From the NCBI RefSeq assembly GCF_012849375.1, contig NZ_CP051684.1:4402001-4466000 (forward strand): a DNA stretch of 64,000 nucleotides, read 5' to 3'. The translations under genes were made by a program, and so were the position numbers. The DNA is from Duganella dendranthematis (lineage in GTDB: Bacteria; Pseudomonadota; Gammaproteobacteria; Burkholderiales; Burkholderiaceae_D). Under the pieces are notes generated by a model. It worked only from the letters and a program-made list of their open reading frames with translations, was not told where the DNA came from and made no database searches. Below, piece by piece: positions 34,729-44,337 of the stretch; the stretch's first letter is position 1; each line of letters opens with the position of its first letter.

Positions 34729-35262
34729 TTACTTGTAGACGATGTCAGCACGACGGTTCTGTGCCCATGCCTCTTCGTTGTGGCCTTCGGCCTTTGGTTT
34801 TTCCTTGCCCAGCGAGACGGCTTCGATCTGCGATTCCGGCACGCCCAGGGTGGCCATCGACTTGCGCACGGCTTCCGCACGTTTCTGGCCCAGCGCCAGG
34901 TTGTACTCGGAGCCACCGCGTTCATCGGTGTTACCTTGGATCAGGATCGAGCGGGCTTTGTTTTTGACCAGGTAGGCCGAGTGGTTTTCCACCACTGGCT
35001 TGCCGTCGGCGCGCACCACGAAGCTGTCGAAGTCGAAGTAGACGCTACGGTTGGCCAGCACGCCTTTTGGATCATCCAGCGGATCCAGCGATTTGGTTTC
35101 CACTGGCGCCACGGTACGGGTGTCGGCTTGCGGCTGGACGGCTTTGTCGACTGGACGCTCCACCACTGGTACTGGTGCGGTTTCTTTCACCGGGGTCGAC
35201 GAGCAAGCGGCGAGGATGGCGGCGGTGGTGATGGCAAAGGCTAAGCTGCTGAGTTTACGCAT
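34729..35262 (-). CDS. pal: peptidoglycan-associated lipoprotein Pal
   Basis: The ATG at 35262 (AGGAG 8 bases upstream; a second ATG at 35268 sits too close to it) gives 177 residues. The lipobox LAACSS fixes the lipidated Cys. A proline-rich linker leads to the OmpA-like peptidoglycan-binding domain (VYFDFDSFVVRADGKPVVENHSAYL, IQGNTDERGGSEYNLALGQKRAEAVRKSM). It anchors the outer membrane to the cell wall and is pulled to the septum by Tol. The gene follows tolB by 27 bases. Confidence 0.96.
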   Translation of the reverse strand: MRKLSSLAFAITTAAILAACSSTPVKETAPVPVVERPVDKAVQPQADTRTVAPVETKSLDPLDDPKGVLANRSVYFDFDSFVVRADGKPVVENHSAYLVKNKARSILIQGNTDERGGSEYNLALGQKRAEAVRKSMATLGVPESQIEAVSLGKEKPKAEGHNEEAWAQNRRADIVYK

Positions 35263-35289
35263 AATCATTCTCCTAGTAGTGACACAAAA

Positions 35290-36555
35290 TTACTGCATGA
35301 ACGGACCCCAGGTGGGCTCCTTGATATTGCCCGCCTGAGTGGTCAGGCGTTGCTTGACACGACCGTCGACCGAGACCACGGCCAGCGATTTGCGGCTGCC
35401 TGCCTGGGTGGCGTACATGATGTATTTGCCGTTCGGCGCAAAGCTCGGCGATTCGTCGTTGGTGGTGTCGGACAGGCGCAACTCCTGGCTGCTGGCCAGG
35501 TCCAGCACGTACAGCTGGAAGTTGTTGTCGCGGCGCGAGATGTAGGCCAGCGTTTTGCCGTCGGCCGAGATGCGCGGGCTGATGTTGTAGGCGCCGCCGA
35601 AGGTGACGCGCTTGGCGTCGCCGCCGTCCGGGTTCATGCGGTAGATTTGCGGGCCGCCGCTGCGGTCGCTGGTGAAGTAGATGCTGTTGCCGTCGGCCGA
35701 CCATTGCGGTTCGGTGTCGATGCCGGGGCTGTTGGAGGCGCGGCGCAGGTTGCTGCCGTCGGCGTTGACGGTGTAGATCTGCGTATGGCCGTCTTTCGAC
35801 AGCGCCACCGCCAGCTTGTTGCCGCTCGGGGCCCAGGCCGGCGCCGAGTTGCTGCCTTTTTCGTTGGCCACCACGGTGCGCGCGCGGGTGATCAGGTTCT
35901 GCACGTAGACCACCGGTTTTTTCTGTTCAAACGAGACGTAGGCAACCTTGGTGCCGTCCGGCGACCACGATGGCGAGATGATCGGCTCGTTCGAGCGCAG
36001 CGCCAGCTGTTCGTTTTCGCCGTCGGCGTCGGCCACCATCAGCTGGTAGGTGCGGCCTTCCTGCTTGACGTAGGCGATGCGGGTCGAGAACGCGCCGCGG
36101 ATGCCGGTCAGCTTAAAGTACACGTCGTCGGCGATTAGGTGGGCCGACAGGCGGGTGAACTGGGCGGTCACGGCCTTGTCCAGGTTGGAAATCTTGGTCT
36201 GCTTGACGTTGTCGAGCAGCTTGTAACGGACGTCGTAGCGGCCATCGGCCAGGGCGTCGACGGTGCCGACCACCAGCGCATCGGCGCCTTTGGCTTTCCA
36301 GCCGCTGTAGTCGATGTTGTTGACGTCGTTGATGACGCCGGCGTCGATGATCTTGAAGGCGCCGCTGCGTTCCAGGTCGGCCTTGATGATTTCGGAGATC
36401 TTCTGTGGCGACACGCCTTCATTGGCGAAGCCGGCCACCGCCACCGGGATCTGGTTGCTGCCGACGCCGGAAATCTCGATCCGCATCTGGGCATGTGCGC
36501 TGCCCATGGTGGCGGCGATGACCAGGCCGGTGTAGAGCATATTCAGTTTTTTCAT
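35290..36555 (-). CDS. tolB: Tol-Pal system beta-propeller protein TolB
   Basis: This 421-residue protein has a signal peptide ending SAHA, an N-terminal alpha/beta domain (about 24-160) and repeated beta-propeller blades with the S-P-x-W-S-P-D-G/ SxDG pattern ([67 protein letters not shown]). It is periplasmic and links Pal to TolA. The stop lies 27 bases before pal and its ATG follows tolA by one base, so it is in the operon. Confidence 0.97.
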   Translation of the reverse strand: MKKLNMLYTGLVIAATMGSAHAQMRIEISGVGSNQIPVAVAGFANEGVSPQKISEIIKADLERSGAFKIIDAGVINDVNNIDYSGWKAKGADALVVGTVDALADGRYDVRYKLLDNVKQTKISNLDKAVTAQFTRLSAHLIADDVYFKLTGIRGAFSTRIAYVKQEGRTYQLMVADADGENEQLALRSNEPIISPSWSPDGTKVAYVSFEQKKPVVYVQNLITRARTVVANEKGSNSAPAWAPSGNKLAVALSKDGHTQIYTVNADGSNLRRASNSPGIDTEPQWSADGNSIYFTSDRSGGPQIYRMNPDGGDAKRVTFGGAYNISPRISADGKTLAYISRRDNNFQLYVLDLASSQELRLSDTTNDESPSFAPNGKYIMYATQAGSRKSLAVVSVDGRVKQRLTTQAGNIKEPTWGPFMQ

Positions 36556-36556
36556 A

Positions 36557-37498
36557 TCAGTGCATTTCCTTCAGCTTGAAGTCCAGGGTAATTTCGCGCT
36601 CTACCGTACCATCATTTTTTGTTGGGAGTGGTGACGATTTGCTAATCGCGTTCTCAATCGCGCTGTCGTAGGCGGACGAACCGCTGCTTTTTACCTTGCG
36701 GATACCAATGATTTCCCCGGTCGGCAGCTGGGTAATCGTGTAGCTGGCGGCCAGGCTGTCATCCTGCGAGCCGTAGACCAGATTGCTCTTGATCTTGGCC
36801 CGGATTTTCGATGCATAGCCGCCGTCAACCTTGCCGCCGGTCGATTGCGCGGCCGTGCCGGTGGTGCCTTTGGCGGCGGAACCGGTAATGCGGCTCATCT
36901 CGGCGGCGAAGGCTTTGTCCTTGGCGGCTTTGTCGGCCTTCTCGGCTTTTTCCTTGGCCAGTTTCTCGGCGGCGGCTTTTTTCTTGTCTTTTTCTTTCTC
37001 GGCGGCTAGGGCTTTGTCCTTCTCTTCCTGCTCGGCCTTTTCCTTCTCTTCCTTGGCTTTCTGATCGGCCTTTTTCTTGGCTTCCAGCTTGGCCAGTTTC
37101 TCGTCGGCTTCTTTCTTCAGGCGTGCCTGTTCCAGTTTCTCCTGACGGTCTTCTTCTTTTTTCTTGGCCTTCAGGCGTTCCAGCGCGATTTCCGGATCTT
37201 CCTTGGGCACCGGTGGCGCCTGCACCGGTTGCGGTGGCGGCGCCTTGACCGGTTCCGGCTCCGGCTCAGGTTCCGGCGCGGGCTTGGGTTCCGGCGTCGG
37301 CGCCGGCGGCGCGGCGTCCTGCACCTTCATGTCCCAGATTTCGGCCTGGACTTCGGTCGGTTCATTGTTCTGCCAGCTGACGCCCACCCACAGGAACATC
37401 AGCAACACGGCGTGCATCGCCACGGCCATCAGACCGGAGCGGAGGCCATTGTGTTGTCGCGGAACCTTGTACGGACCGTCGGCGGTTGCGGGTTTCAT
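36557..37498 (-). CDS. tolA: cell envelope integrity protein TolA
   Basis: The ATG at 37498 gives 313 residues; a GTG at 37507 is an alternative. A cytoplasmic N-terminus and one membrane span ([22 protein letters not shown]) precede a proline-rich stretch, then a long Lys/Glu/Ala-rich helix (about 110-205). The C-terminal domain ([48 protein letters not shown]) contacts TolB and, in other species, phages and colicins. It bridges the TolQR motor to the outer membrane. Confidence 0.95.
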   Translation of the reverse strand: MKPATADGPYKVPRQHNGLRSGLMAVAMHAVLLMFLWVGVSWQNNEPTEVQAEIWDMKVQDAAPPAPTPEPKPAPEPEPEPEPVKAPPPQPVQAPPVPKEDPEIALERLKAKKKEEDRQEKLEQARLKKEADEKLAKLEAKKKADQKAKEEKEKAEQEEKDKALAAEKEKDKKKAAAEKLAKEKAEKADKAAKDKAFAAEMSRITGSAAKGTTGTAAQSTGGKVDGGYASKIRAKIKSNLVYGSQDDSLAASYTITQLPTGEIIGIRKVKSSGSSAYDSAIENAISKSSPLPTKNDGTVEREITLDFKLKEMH

Positions 37499-37513
37499 CG
37501 TTTGCACTGTGTT

Positions 37514-37951
37514 TTACTTGGTGGACAAGCCCACCCGGTTAATGCCCATCTTCTTCGCTTCCGAGATCAGCTGGATCACGTCGTCGTACTTGCTTTCCTT
37601 GTCGCCGGCAATCAGCACCGGGTAGTCGGGATGGTCGTTGTGGATGGTGCGCAGTTTCTTGACCAGCGCGTCGCGGTTCGGTGCGGTTTCCGGTGCGTCT
37701 TCATCCTTGCCCTTGACGCCGATCGACAGCGCGCCATTGGGCTTGATGACGATCTGCACGTAGTCGCTTGGCGGCTTGGTGGATTTTTCCGCCTTCGGCA
37801 GGTCGACCACGCTCGGGTCGTTGGCCGACGGCATCACCATGAAGATAATCAGCAGCACCAGCATCACGTCGATGTACGGCACGACGTTGATTTCGGATTT
37901 CAGCTTGCGCGTGCGGCCGCTGCGCATGCCGCCGGAGGAAGAGGAGCCCAT
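37514..37951 (-). CDS. tolR: TolR, ExbD/TolR family
   Basis: This 145-residue protein has one N-terminal membrane span with the ion-pathway Asp in INVVPYIDVMLVLLIIFMV, and a periplasmic domain (LVKKLRTIHNDHPDYPVLIAGDKESKYDDVIQLISEAKKMGINRVGLSTK). It forms the proton-driven motor with TolQ. It follows tolQ by 5 bases. The glycine/serine-rich start (GSSSSGGMRSGRTRK) is usual in this order. Confidence 0.97.
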   Translation of the reverse strand: MGSSSSGGMRSGRTRKLKSEINVVPYIDVMLVLLIIFMVMPSANDPSVVDLPKAEKSTKPPSDYVQIVIKPNGALSIGVKGKDEDAPETAPNRDALVKKLRTIHNDHPDYPVLIAGDKESKYDDVIQLISEAKKMGINRVGLSTK

Positions 37952-37956
37952 GATGA

Positions 37957-38649
37957 TTAACGCGATTGACGTTGCAGGATGTTGGAGAACTCTTCCACAA
38001 AGCTCTCAAAGCGGATCGCCAGGCGGTCCACGTCGTACGAGAAACGGTTGTAGGCGACAAACGCCGGAATCGCCGCGAACAGGCCGATGGCGGTGGCGAT
38101 CAGCGCTTCGGCAATGCCGGGCGCGACGGCGGCCAGGGTTGCTTGCTGCACGTTGGCCAGGCCGCGGAAGGCGTTCATGATGCCCCATACAGTACCCAGC
38201 AAGCCGATGTAAGGCGACACCGAACCGACCGAGGCCAGGAAGGCGAGGTGCGATTCCAGCGCATCCATTTCGCGCTGGAAGGCGGCCTTCATGGCGCGGC
38301 GGGCGCTGTCGAGGATGGCGCCGGTGTCCATGGTTTCGCGGCTGGCAGTGTAAGTCGCCTTGGACTTGATGAACTCGCCCATGCCGGCTTCGAAGATGCG
38401 CGCCAGCGGGCCGCTGTTGGCGCGGTCCTTGCCGGCGTTCTGGTACAGCGCGTGCAGGTTGCCGCCGGCCCAGAAGGTTTTTTCAAATTCCACCGTCAGG
38501 CGGCGCGCCGACTTGATGGCGAACAGTTTGCCGAAGATATAGGTCCAGCTGGTCAGCGAAATGACGAACAGCAGCGCCATGATCAATTGCACGATCAGGT
38601 GCGCATTGGTGATGAGGGACAGGAAAGAAAGGTCTTGAGTGACGTTCAT
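37957..38649 (-). CDS. tolQ: TolQ, MotA/TolQ/ExbB proton channel
   Basis: This 230-residue protein has three membrane spans (about 12-35, 135-158, 168-192) and the family block SVSPYIGLLGTVWGIMNAFRGLANVQQATLAAVAPGIAEALIATAIGLFAAIPAFVAYN. It energises TolA using the proton motive force. The gene follows ybgC by 6 bases, so the operon order is ybgC-tolQ-tolR-tolA-tolB-pal-cpoB. Confidence 0.98.
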   Translation of the reverse strand: MNVTQDLSFLSLITNAHLIVQLIMALLFVISLTSWTYIFGKLFAIKSARRLTVEFEKTFWAGGNLHALYQNAGKDRANSGPLARIFEAGMGEFIKSKATYTASRETMDTGAILDSARRAMKAAFQREMDALESHLAFLASVGSVSPYIGLLGTVWGIMNAFRGLANVQQATLAAVAPGIAEALIATAIGLFAAIPAFVAYNRFSYDVDRLAIRFESFVEEFSNILQRQSR

Positions 38650-38655
38650 TGTTTA

Positions 38656-39108
38656 TCAGTCGGTTTGGGTGGTGATACTGGTTTGGCGCATTTTGTCGGC
38701 AACGGCCGCCGGAACGGCGCGCGGACGCAGGGCGGAATCGACGCAGCCCACCTTGACCCGCGCCGTGTTCAGCAACTGTTGGCCGCACCAGGCTTCCTGC
38801 AGGAAGACGATGGAGGCGCGGCCGAGTTTTTCGATGCTAACTGTTAATTTTAGTTCATCATCCAGCTTTGCAGGCGCATGATACTCCGCGCTGACGCTTT
38901 TGACGACGAACAAGGTATCGTGTTCCGCCAGCAGTGTGTGCTGGTTCACATCGAGGGCGCGCAGCCACTCGGTGCGGGCGCGCTCGAAGAACTTGAGGTA
39001 GTTTGCGTAATAGACGATACCGCCGGCGTCGGTGTCTTCGTAATAGACCCGGACGTTCCAGATGAAATCTGCTGGCATGTTGTTTGGACTTTTATTAGTG
39101 AGCAACAT
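38656..39108 (-). CDS. ybgC: Tol-Pal-associated acyl-CoA thioesterase YbgC
   Basis: This 150-residue hot-dog thioesterase carries the active-site motif VYYEDTDAGGIVYYANYLKFFERARTEWLRAL, with the catalytic Asp in DTDAGG. The start at 39108 is the first ATG; MPADFIWNV at 39078 is an alternative that would give the more usual N-terminus, and neither has a strong ribosome-binding site. It hydrolyses short acyl-CoA or acyl-ACP thioesters in other species. It is the first gene of the tol cluster. Confidence 0.93.
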   Translation of the reverse strand: MLLTNKSPNNMPADFIWNVRVYYEDTDAGGIVYYANYLKFFERARTEWLRALDVNQHTLLAEHDTLFVVKSVSAEYHAPAKLDDELKLTVSIEKLGRASIVFLQEAWCGQQLLNTARVKVGCVDSALRPRAVPAAVADKMRQTSITTQTD

Positions 39109-39307
39109 TTTACGCGATATTGTTGTTTTGGTTGAACTTTATCAACTGGCGCGCAACGGTGCCTGGACGACAGTAAAGCGATTTACTTGCAACTTGCCAA
39201 GTATTGTAACAACCCTTTACCAATTATTTCATAATGGAAGCGCTGACTAAGCCTCTCTTAAGCAAAGGGCCGTGCGGTGCATGCTACCCCGCACGGCGAG
39301 TTGGGGC

Positions 39308-39337
39308 GGGGTCTGACCCCGTACGGGGTCAGACCCC
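39308..39337. repeat. perfect 30-bp palindrome
   Basis: GGGGTCTGACCCCGT and its exact complement form a 30-bp palindrome. It sits between ybgC and the SDR gene, 17 bases after the SDR stop. Each arm contains a smaller dyad GGGGTC...GACCCC. It looks like a dispersed REP-type element, or it acts as a terminator without a T-run. Confidence 0.8.
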
Positions 39338-39353
39338 GGAGTCGTCGTGCGGG

Positions 39354-40097
39354 TTAGCTGCGCTTGACGTTCAGCGGGCCGTAGCCCTGGCAAGTTGGCA
39401 TCATGTCAATCCGGTTGATGTTGACATGCGGAGGGAGGGTGGCAATCCAGTACGCCGTGTTGGCGATGTCTTCGGCATTCAGCGGGGTGGTGCCTTCGTA
39501 GACCTTGGCGGCCGCCGCGTCATCCTTCAGGCGCACGTTGGAGAACTCGGTGCCGCCGCACAGGCCCGGCGCCAGGTTGGTGGTGCGCACGTTGGTACCG
39601 GCCAGGTCGGCGCGCAGGTTTTGCGTGAACTGGTTGACAAACGCCTTGGTGGCGCCATATACGTTACCGCCAGGGTAGGGTGTCGAGCCGGCGATCGAGC
39701 CGATGTTGATGATGGTGCCGCTGTTACGCGCGACCATGCCGGGCAGAATGGCGCGGGTCATGGCGACCAGGCCGCTGACGTTGGTGGCGATCATGGTGTC
39801 CCAGTCTTCCAGCGACGAAGTCTGCGCCGGCGTCACACCCAGCGCCAGGCCGGCATTGTTGACCAGCACGTCGATGTCGCGCCACTCGGCCGGCAGGCCG
39901 TCGAGCGCGGCCTGGATCGAGGCCTTGTCGGTCACGTCCAGCACGATCGGTCGGACGGCGTCGCCCAGCTCGGCCGACAGCGCCTGCAGGCGGTCTTCGC
40001 GGCGGCCGCTGATCAGAACCTTGTGACCGTTGCTGGCGAAGATGCGCGCCATGGCGGCGCCGAAGCCGGCGGTGGCGCCGGTGATGAAGACGATCAT
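39354..40097 (-). CDS. short-chain dehydrogenase, YdfG-like
   Basis: The ATG at 40097 (after AAGGACAG) gives 247 residues. It has the cofactor motif FITGATAGFGAAMAR, NNAGLAL (NNAG), the catalytic Ser in INIGSIAGSTPYPGG and YGATKAF (YxxxK). The C-terminus DIANTAYWIATLPPHVNINRIDMMPTCQGYGPLNVKRS is nearly identical in style to YdfG, the NADP-dependent 3-hydroxy acid/malonic semialdehyde dehydrogenase. It is monocistronic, divergent from the glyA riboswitch region. Confidence 0.88.
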   Translation of the reverse strand: MIVFITGATAGFGAAMARIFASNGHKVLISGRREDRLQALSAELGDAVRPIVLDVTDKASIQAALDGLPAEWRDIDVLVNNAGLALGVTPAQTSSLEDWDTMIATNVSGLVAMTRAILPGMVARNSGTIINIGSIAGSTPYPGGNVYGATKAFVNQFTQNLRADLAGTNVRTTNLAPGLCGGTEFSNVRLKDDAAAAKVYEGTTPLNAEDIANTAYWIATLPPHVNINRIDMMPTCQGYGPLNVKRS

Positions 40098-40227
40098 GAT
40101 CTGTCCTTGGGGTGAGTGAAGAGGTGGACAAAATTGTAGCCGCAAATGCGGCCTACCGCTGAATTGCCTTTAATGCAATACATATTCTTGCTCAAATCTG
40201 GCGCATCAAATACAATTTGGGTTCCAT

Positions 40228-40362
40228 TACGTCTCACGTAACTGGCGAAAAGCTGGAATGATCCTCAAAACCGCCTCATAATGGTGCGTTTTGGTCAATC
40301 GGCGAAAGGTGGGCATCCACCGGGAAACGTGAGATTTCAACAGCCGTTCGCCTGGGCAGCCC
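40228..40362 (+). promoter_or_regulatory. ZTP (pfl) riboswitch upstream of glyA
   Basis: The leader has the 5' core GTAACTGGCGAAA (about 40237-40250) and the 3' core CGCCTGGGCA (40349-40358) that define the ZTP riboswitch. Their outer helix is intact: TCTCACGT (40232-40239) pairs with ACGTGAGA (40327-40334). It senses ZTP/ZMP, which build up when one-carbon folates are scarce, and would raise glyA expression. The linker of about 85 bases can form further hairpins. Confidence 0.88.
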
Positions 40363-40458
40363 TCGATGGAAAGCACGAAGAGGCTGCCGGTCCGCTATGG
40401 CTTCTCTCTTTCGATCCAACTGCCAGTAACAAGTTACTCATTCGATTGGAGTTTTTTC

Positions 40459-41706
<1,248 letters not shown>

Positions 41707-41759
41707 TTGCAGTACCGTGACGCCGGCCAGCGCCGGCGTCACTTGACCAAAGCGCCACT

Positions 41760-42221
41760 ATGAAATGTCCGTTCTGCCAGCATGAAGATACCCAAGTCCT
41801 CGATACCCGCGTATCGGAGGAGGGGGATTCTATTCGCCGGCGGCGGCGCTGCGGCAAATGTGATAAACGATTTACCACGTATGAGCGTATCGAACTGGTG
41901 ATGCCGTATGTGGTCAAGAAGAACGGCAGCCGTACCGAGTACGCAGCAGCCAAGTTGCGCGGCAGCCTGGAGTTGGCCTTACGCAAGCGTCCCGTGGCGG
42001 CGCCGGCGGTAGATGCTGCAATTGCTTCAATCGAAGAAAAGCTGCTGACCAGCGGCCAGCGCGAAGTGGAAACCGGCTACATCGGCGAGCTGGTGATGCA
42101 GGAGTTGCAGCGTCTCGATAACGTGGCGTACATCCGCTTTGCCTCCGTGTATAAAAACTTTGAAGATCTGGCCGAATTCCAGAACGCCATTGCCGAAGTC
42201 GGCAAGCCTGCGCGTAAATAG
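41760..42221 (+). CDS. nrdR: transcriptional repressor NrdR
   Basis: This 153-residue protein has a zinc ribbon ([15 protein letters not shown]...[12 protein letters not shown]) and an ATP-cone domain ([48 protein letters not shown]). It represses ribonucleotide reductase genes according to ATP/dATP levels. The location after glyA is conserved in betaproteobacteria and may couple folate and nucleotide supply. Confidence 0.97.
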   Translation: MKCPFCQHEDTQVLDTRVSEEGDSIRRRRRCGKCDKRFTTYERIELVMPYVVKKNGSRTEYAAAKLRGSLELALRKRPVAAPAVDAAIASIEEKLLTSGQREVETGYIGELVMQELQRLDNVAYIRFASVYKNFEDLAEFQNAIAEVGKPARK

Positions 42222-42328
42222 CCCGGCGGTTGCGTGCCACCGCTGGCGCACGTTTGATACACCTCATATTCTCATCAATTCGCGCTGCTACCTTCTGACA
42301 TAGTCTTTGCGACTTGCGGAGGTGTGCC

Positions 42329-42877
42329 GTGCGCGCCCGTGGCTTTACGCTGCTGGAAATCCTGATCGCCATGCTGGTGCTTGCCTTGGGCATTCTCGGC
42401 GGCGTGGCGTTGCAGCTGGCTGCGTTGCGGGCGCGGCAGCAGTCGGTGCTGCTGTCGCAGGCGACCCAGATGGCCACCGCGCTGGCCGAACGCATGCGCG
42501 CCAATCCCGCGCAGCACGATACCTATCTCACCTTTGATTACGATGCTTTTGTAGAGCCAGCGCCTGGTGCGCCAGCTGCGCTTTGTTACGCCGGTGCTGG
42601 CGCCGGAGCTTGCTCGGCGCAGCAGTTGGCGCTAGCCGACCTGTACGAAGCCAAGTCGCAAATGCGATCGCACTTGCCCGCCGGCCGCGTCGTTGTCTGC
42701 CGCGATGCCGGCTTGTGGAGCGGCGGCAAGCTGCACTGGTCATGTAGCGGCGGCGTTGCAGCGCCCACCGTGGTCAAGGTCGGCTGGCGTGGCAAGCGAC
42801 CGGATGGCACGCAGGACAAGACAGCCGCCGGGGAATACGTGCCCAGCGTTGCGCTGGTGGTGGGAGCGTCACCATGA
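42329..42877 (+). CDS. pilV: minor type IV pilin PilV
   Basis: The GTG at 42329 with GGAGG 7 bases upstream gives 182 residues. The prepilin peptidase site is RG/FTLLEI, with the essential Glu at +5, and the hydrophobic N-helix is LLEILIAMLVLALGILGGVALQLAALRARQ. The C-terminal region (SGGVAAPTVVKVGWRGKRPD...) and the position before pilW mark it as the PilV-type pseudopilin that primes pilus assembly. Its stop overlaps the pilW start by 4 bases. Confidence 0.9.
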   Translation: MRARGFTLLEILIAMLVLALGILGGVALQLAALRARQQSVLLSQATQMATALAERMRANPAQHDTYLTFDYDAFVEPAPGAPAALCYAGAGAGACSAQQLALADLYEAKSQMRSHLPAGRVVVCRDAGLWSGGKLHWSCSGGVAAPTVVKVGWRGKRPDGTQDKTAAGEYVPSVALVVGASP

Positions 42878-43749
42878 AGACGACATCCTGTGGCGGCTGG
42901 GGCATGGTCGAATTCCTGATCGCGGTTGCGCTGGGCTTGCTGGTGACCCTGCTGGCGAGCGGTCTGCTGGTGGCGGCCGGCAGCAATTATCGCAACCACA
43001 GCGACACCATGTGGCTCAACGATGGCGGCCGTTACGCCTTGCAGGTGATGGCGCAGGCGATACGGCAGGGCGCTTACGTCAACTGGGATCGCGATGGTGC
43101 GCCGCCGGAACTTGATCCTGCAATGTCCGCCTCCGTGGACGGCCTGGACGCCGCCACCATTACCCGCAACAGCGAGGGCATCGGCGCGCCGCTTCCATCG
43201 GTAGTCGCGGGCAGCGACGTGCTGGCGTTGCGCTTCAGCGGCTCCGGCGATGGCGCGAGTGGCGACGGTTCCAGCGTCAACTGCGGCGGCTTTGGCGTGG
43301 CCGGCGATACGCGCGGCTGGAGCATTTTCTATGTGGGCGTGGATGCCGACGGCGAGCCTGAGTTGCGCTGCAAATACCGCAGCGCGTCCGGTTGGGGCGC
43401 GGATGCGGTGGTGCGCGGCGTTGATTCGTTCCAGGTGCTGTATGGCGTCGATACCGATGCGCCGATGGACGGCGTACCCAATCTCTACCTCAATGCGACC
43501 GCCGTGACTGCAGCTTCGGGTTGGAAACGCGTGTGCACCATCAAGCTCGCCTTGCTGCTACACGGCGAGGGCAACACGCGACTCGATACGGTGAGCGCGA
43601 CCTTTGATCTGTTTGGCTCGGCGTATGCCGATGCGCATCCAGACGATATCGGTGCGCGGGTAATGGAAGGGGATTTGCCGCAGGCGCAGCGCTTGCGGCC
43701 TCGTCGCATTTTCAGCACCACGGTGGCGTTGCGAAATCGGGATGGCTGA
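42874..43749 (+). CDS. pilW: minor pilin PilW
   Basis: This 291-residue protein has a class III-like leader (MKTTSCGGWG then MVEFLIAVALGLLVTLLASGLLVAAGSNYR), with Glu at the processed +5-like position. The usual Phe after Gly is replaced by Met (G/MVEFL). Further marks are NDGGRYALQVMAQAIRQGAYVNW and a C-terminal LRNRDG as in PilW proteins. It overlaps pilV by 4 bases; pilX follows 3 bases later. Confidence 0.88.
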   Translation: MKTTSCGGWGMVEFLIAVALGLLVTLLASGLLVAAGSNYRNHSDTMWLNDGGRYALQVMAQAIRQGAYVNWDRDGAPPELDPAMSASVDGLDAATITRNSEGIGAPLPSVVAGSDVLALRFSGSGDGASGDGSSVNCGGFGVAGDTRGWSIFYVGVDADGEPELRCKYRSASGWGADAVVRGVDSFQVLYGVDTDAPMDGVPNLYLNATAVTAASGWKRVCTIKLALLLHGEGNTRLDTVSATFDLFGSAYADAHPDDIGARVMEGDLPQAQRLRPRRIFSTTVALRNRDG

Positions 43750-43752
43750 ATC

Positions 43753-44337
43753 ATGCGCAAGCAACGGGGGATTGTGTTGCTGGTCAGCCTGGTGCTGCTG
43801 ATCATGGTGCTGCTGTTAGGCGTGTCGGCGGCGCAGTTGTGTTTGCAGGGTGAGAAGGCGGCGCGCGCCGAGCGCGATCGGGATGTGGCGTTTCTGACGG
43901 CGGAGGATGCCTTGGCAGATGCGGAGCGGGATATTCGGGCTAGCAACGATCCTTCGCGGCGGGCGGCGTTTGAGGGCGAGGATGCGTTTGGCGCGACGTG
44001 CGGGGCGGGTGGCGTCGGCTTGCGGTTGCGGGCGGCGGCTGGGGAGAAGGCGGTTTGGCAGGTGGTGGATCTGTCCGGCGTCGCGGACGATGGTGCATGC
44101 ACGGTGACGCATGGTGCGTACACGGCAGCGGCCCTGCCGACTGGTGAAGGCTTTCTGCCGTTCAAGAAGCCGCGCTATCTGATTGAGCGGATGGAGTGCC
44201 ATCAGCCGGGTGATGACGCGTCGGCGAGTGCCAGGCCGCAGTACTGCTACCGCGTCACCGCCATTGGCTTCGGCGCCAAGCCGGGGACGGATGTGGTTTT
44301 GCAAAGCGTATTCAGCAAGCCAGAGGAGAAGCCATGA
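43753..44337 (+). CDS. pilX: minor pilin assembly protein PilX
   Basis: This 194-residue protein starts MRKQRGIVLLVSLVLLIMVLLLGVSAAQ. That is the PilX N-terminal membrane helix with the RG/IVLL processing site, lacking the canonical Glu5. AERDRDVAFLTAEDALADAERDI follows, typical of PilX_N. The C-terminus (YCYRVTAIGFGAKPGTDVVLQSVFSK) is the usual conserved end. It overlaps pilY1 by 4 bases. Confidence 0.88.
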   Translation: MRKQRGIVLLVSLVLLIMVLLLGVSAAQLCLQGEKAARAERDRDVAFLTAEDALADAERDIRASNDPSRRAAFEGEDAFGATCGAGGVGLRLRAAAGEKAVWQVVDLSGVADDGACTVTHGAYTAAALPTGEGFLPFKKPRYLIERMECHQPGDDASASARPQYCYRVTAIGFGAKPGTDVVLQSVFSKPEEKP

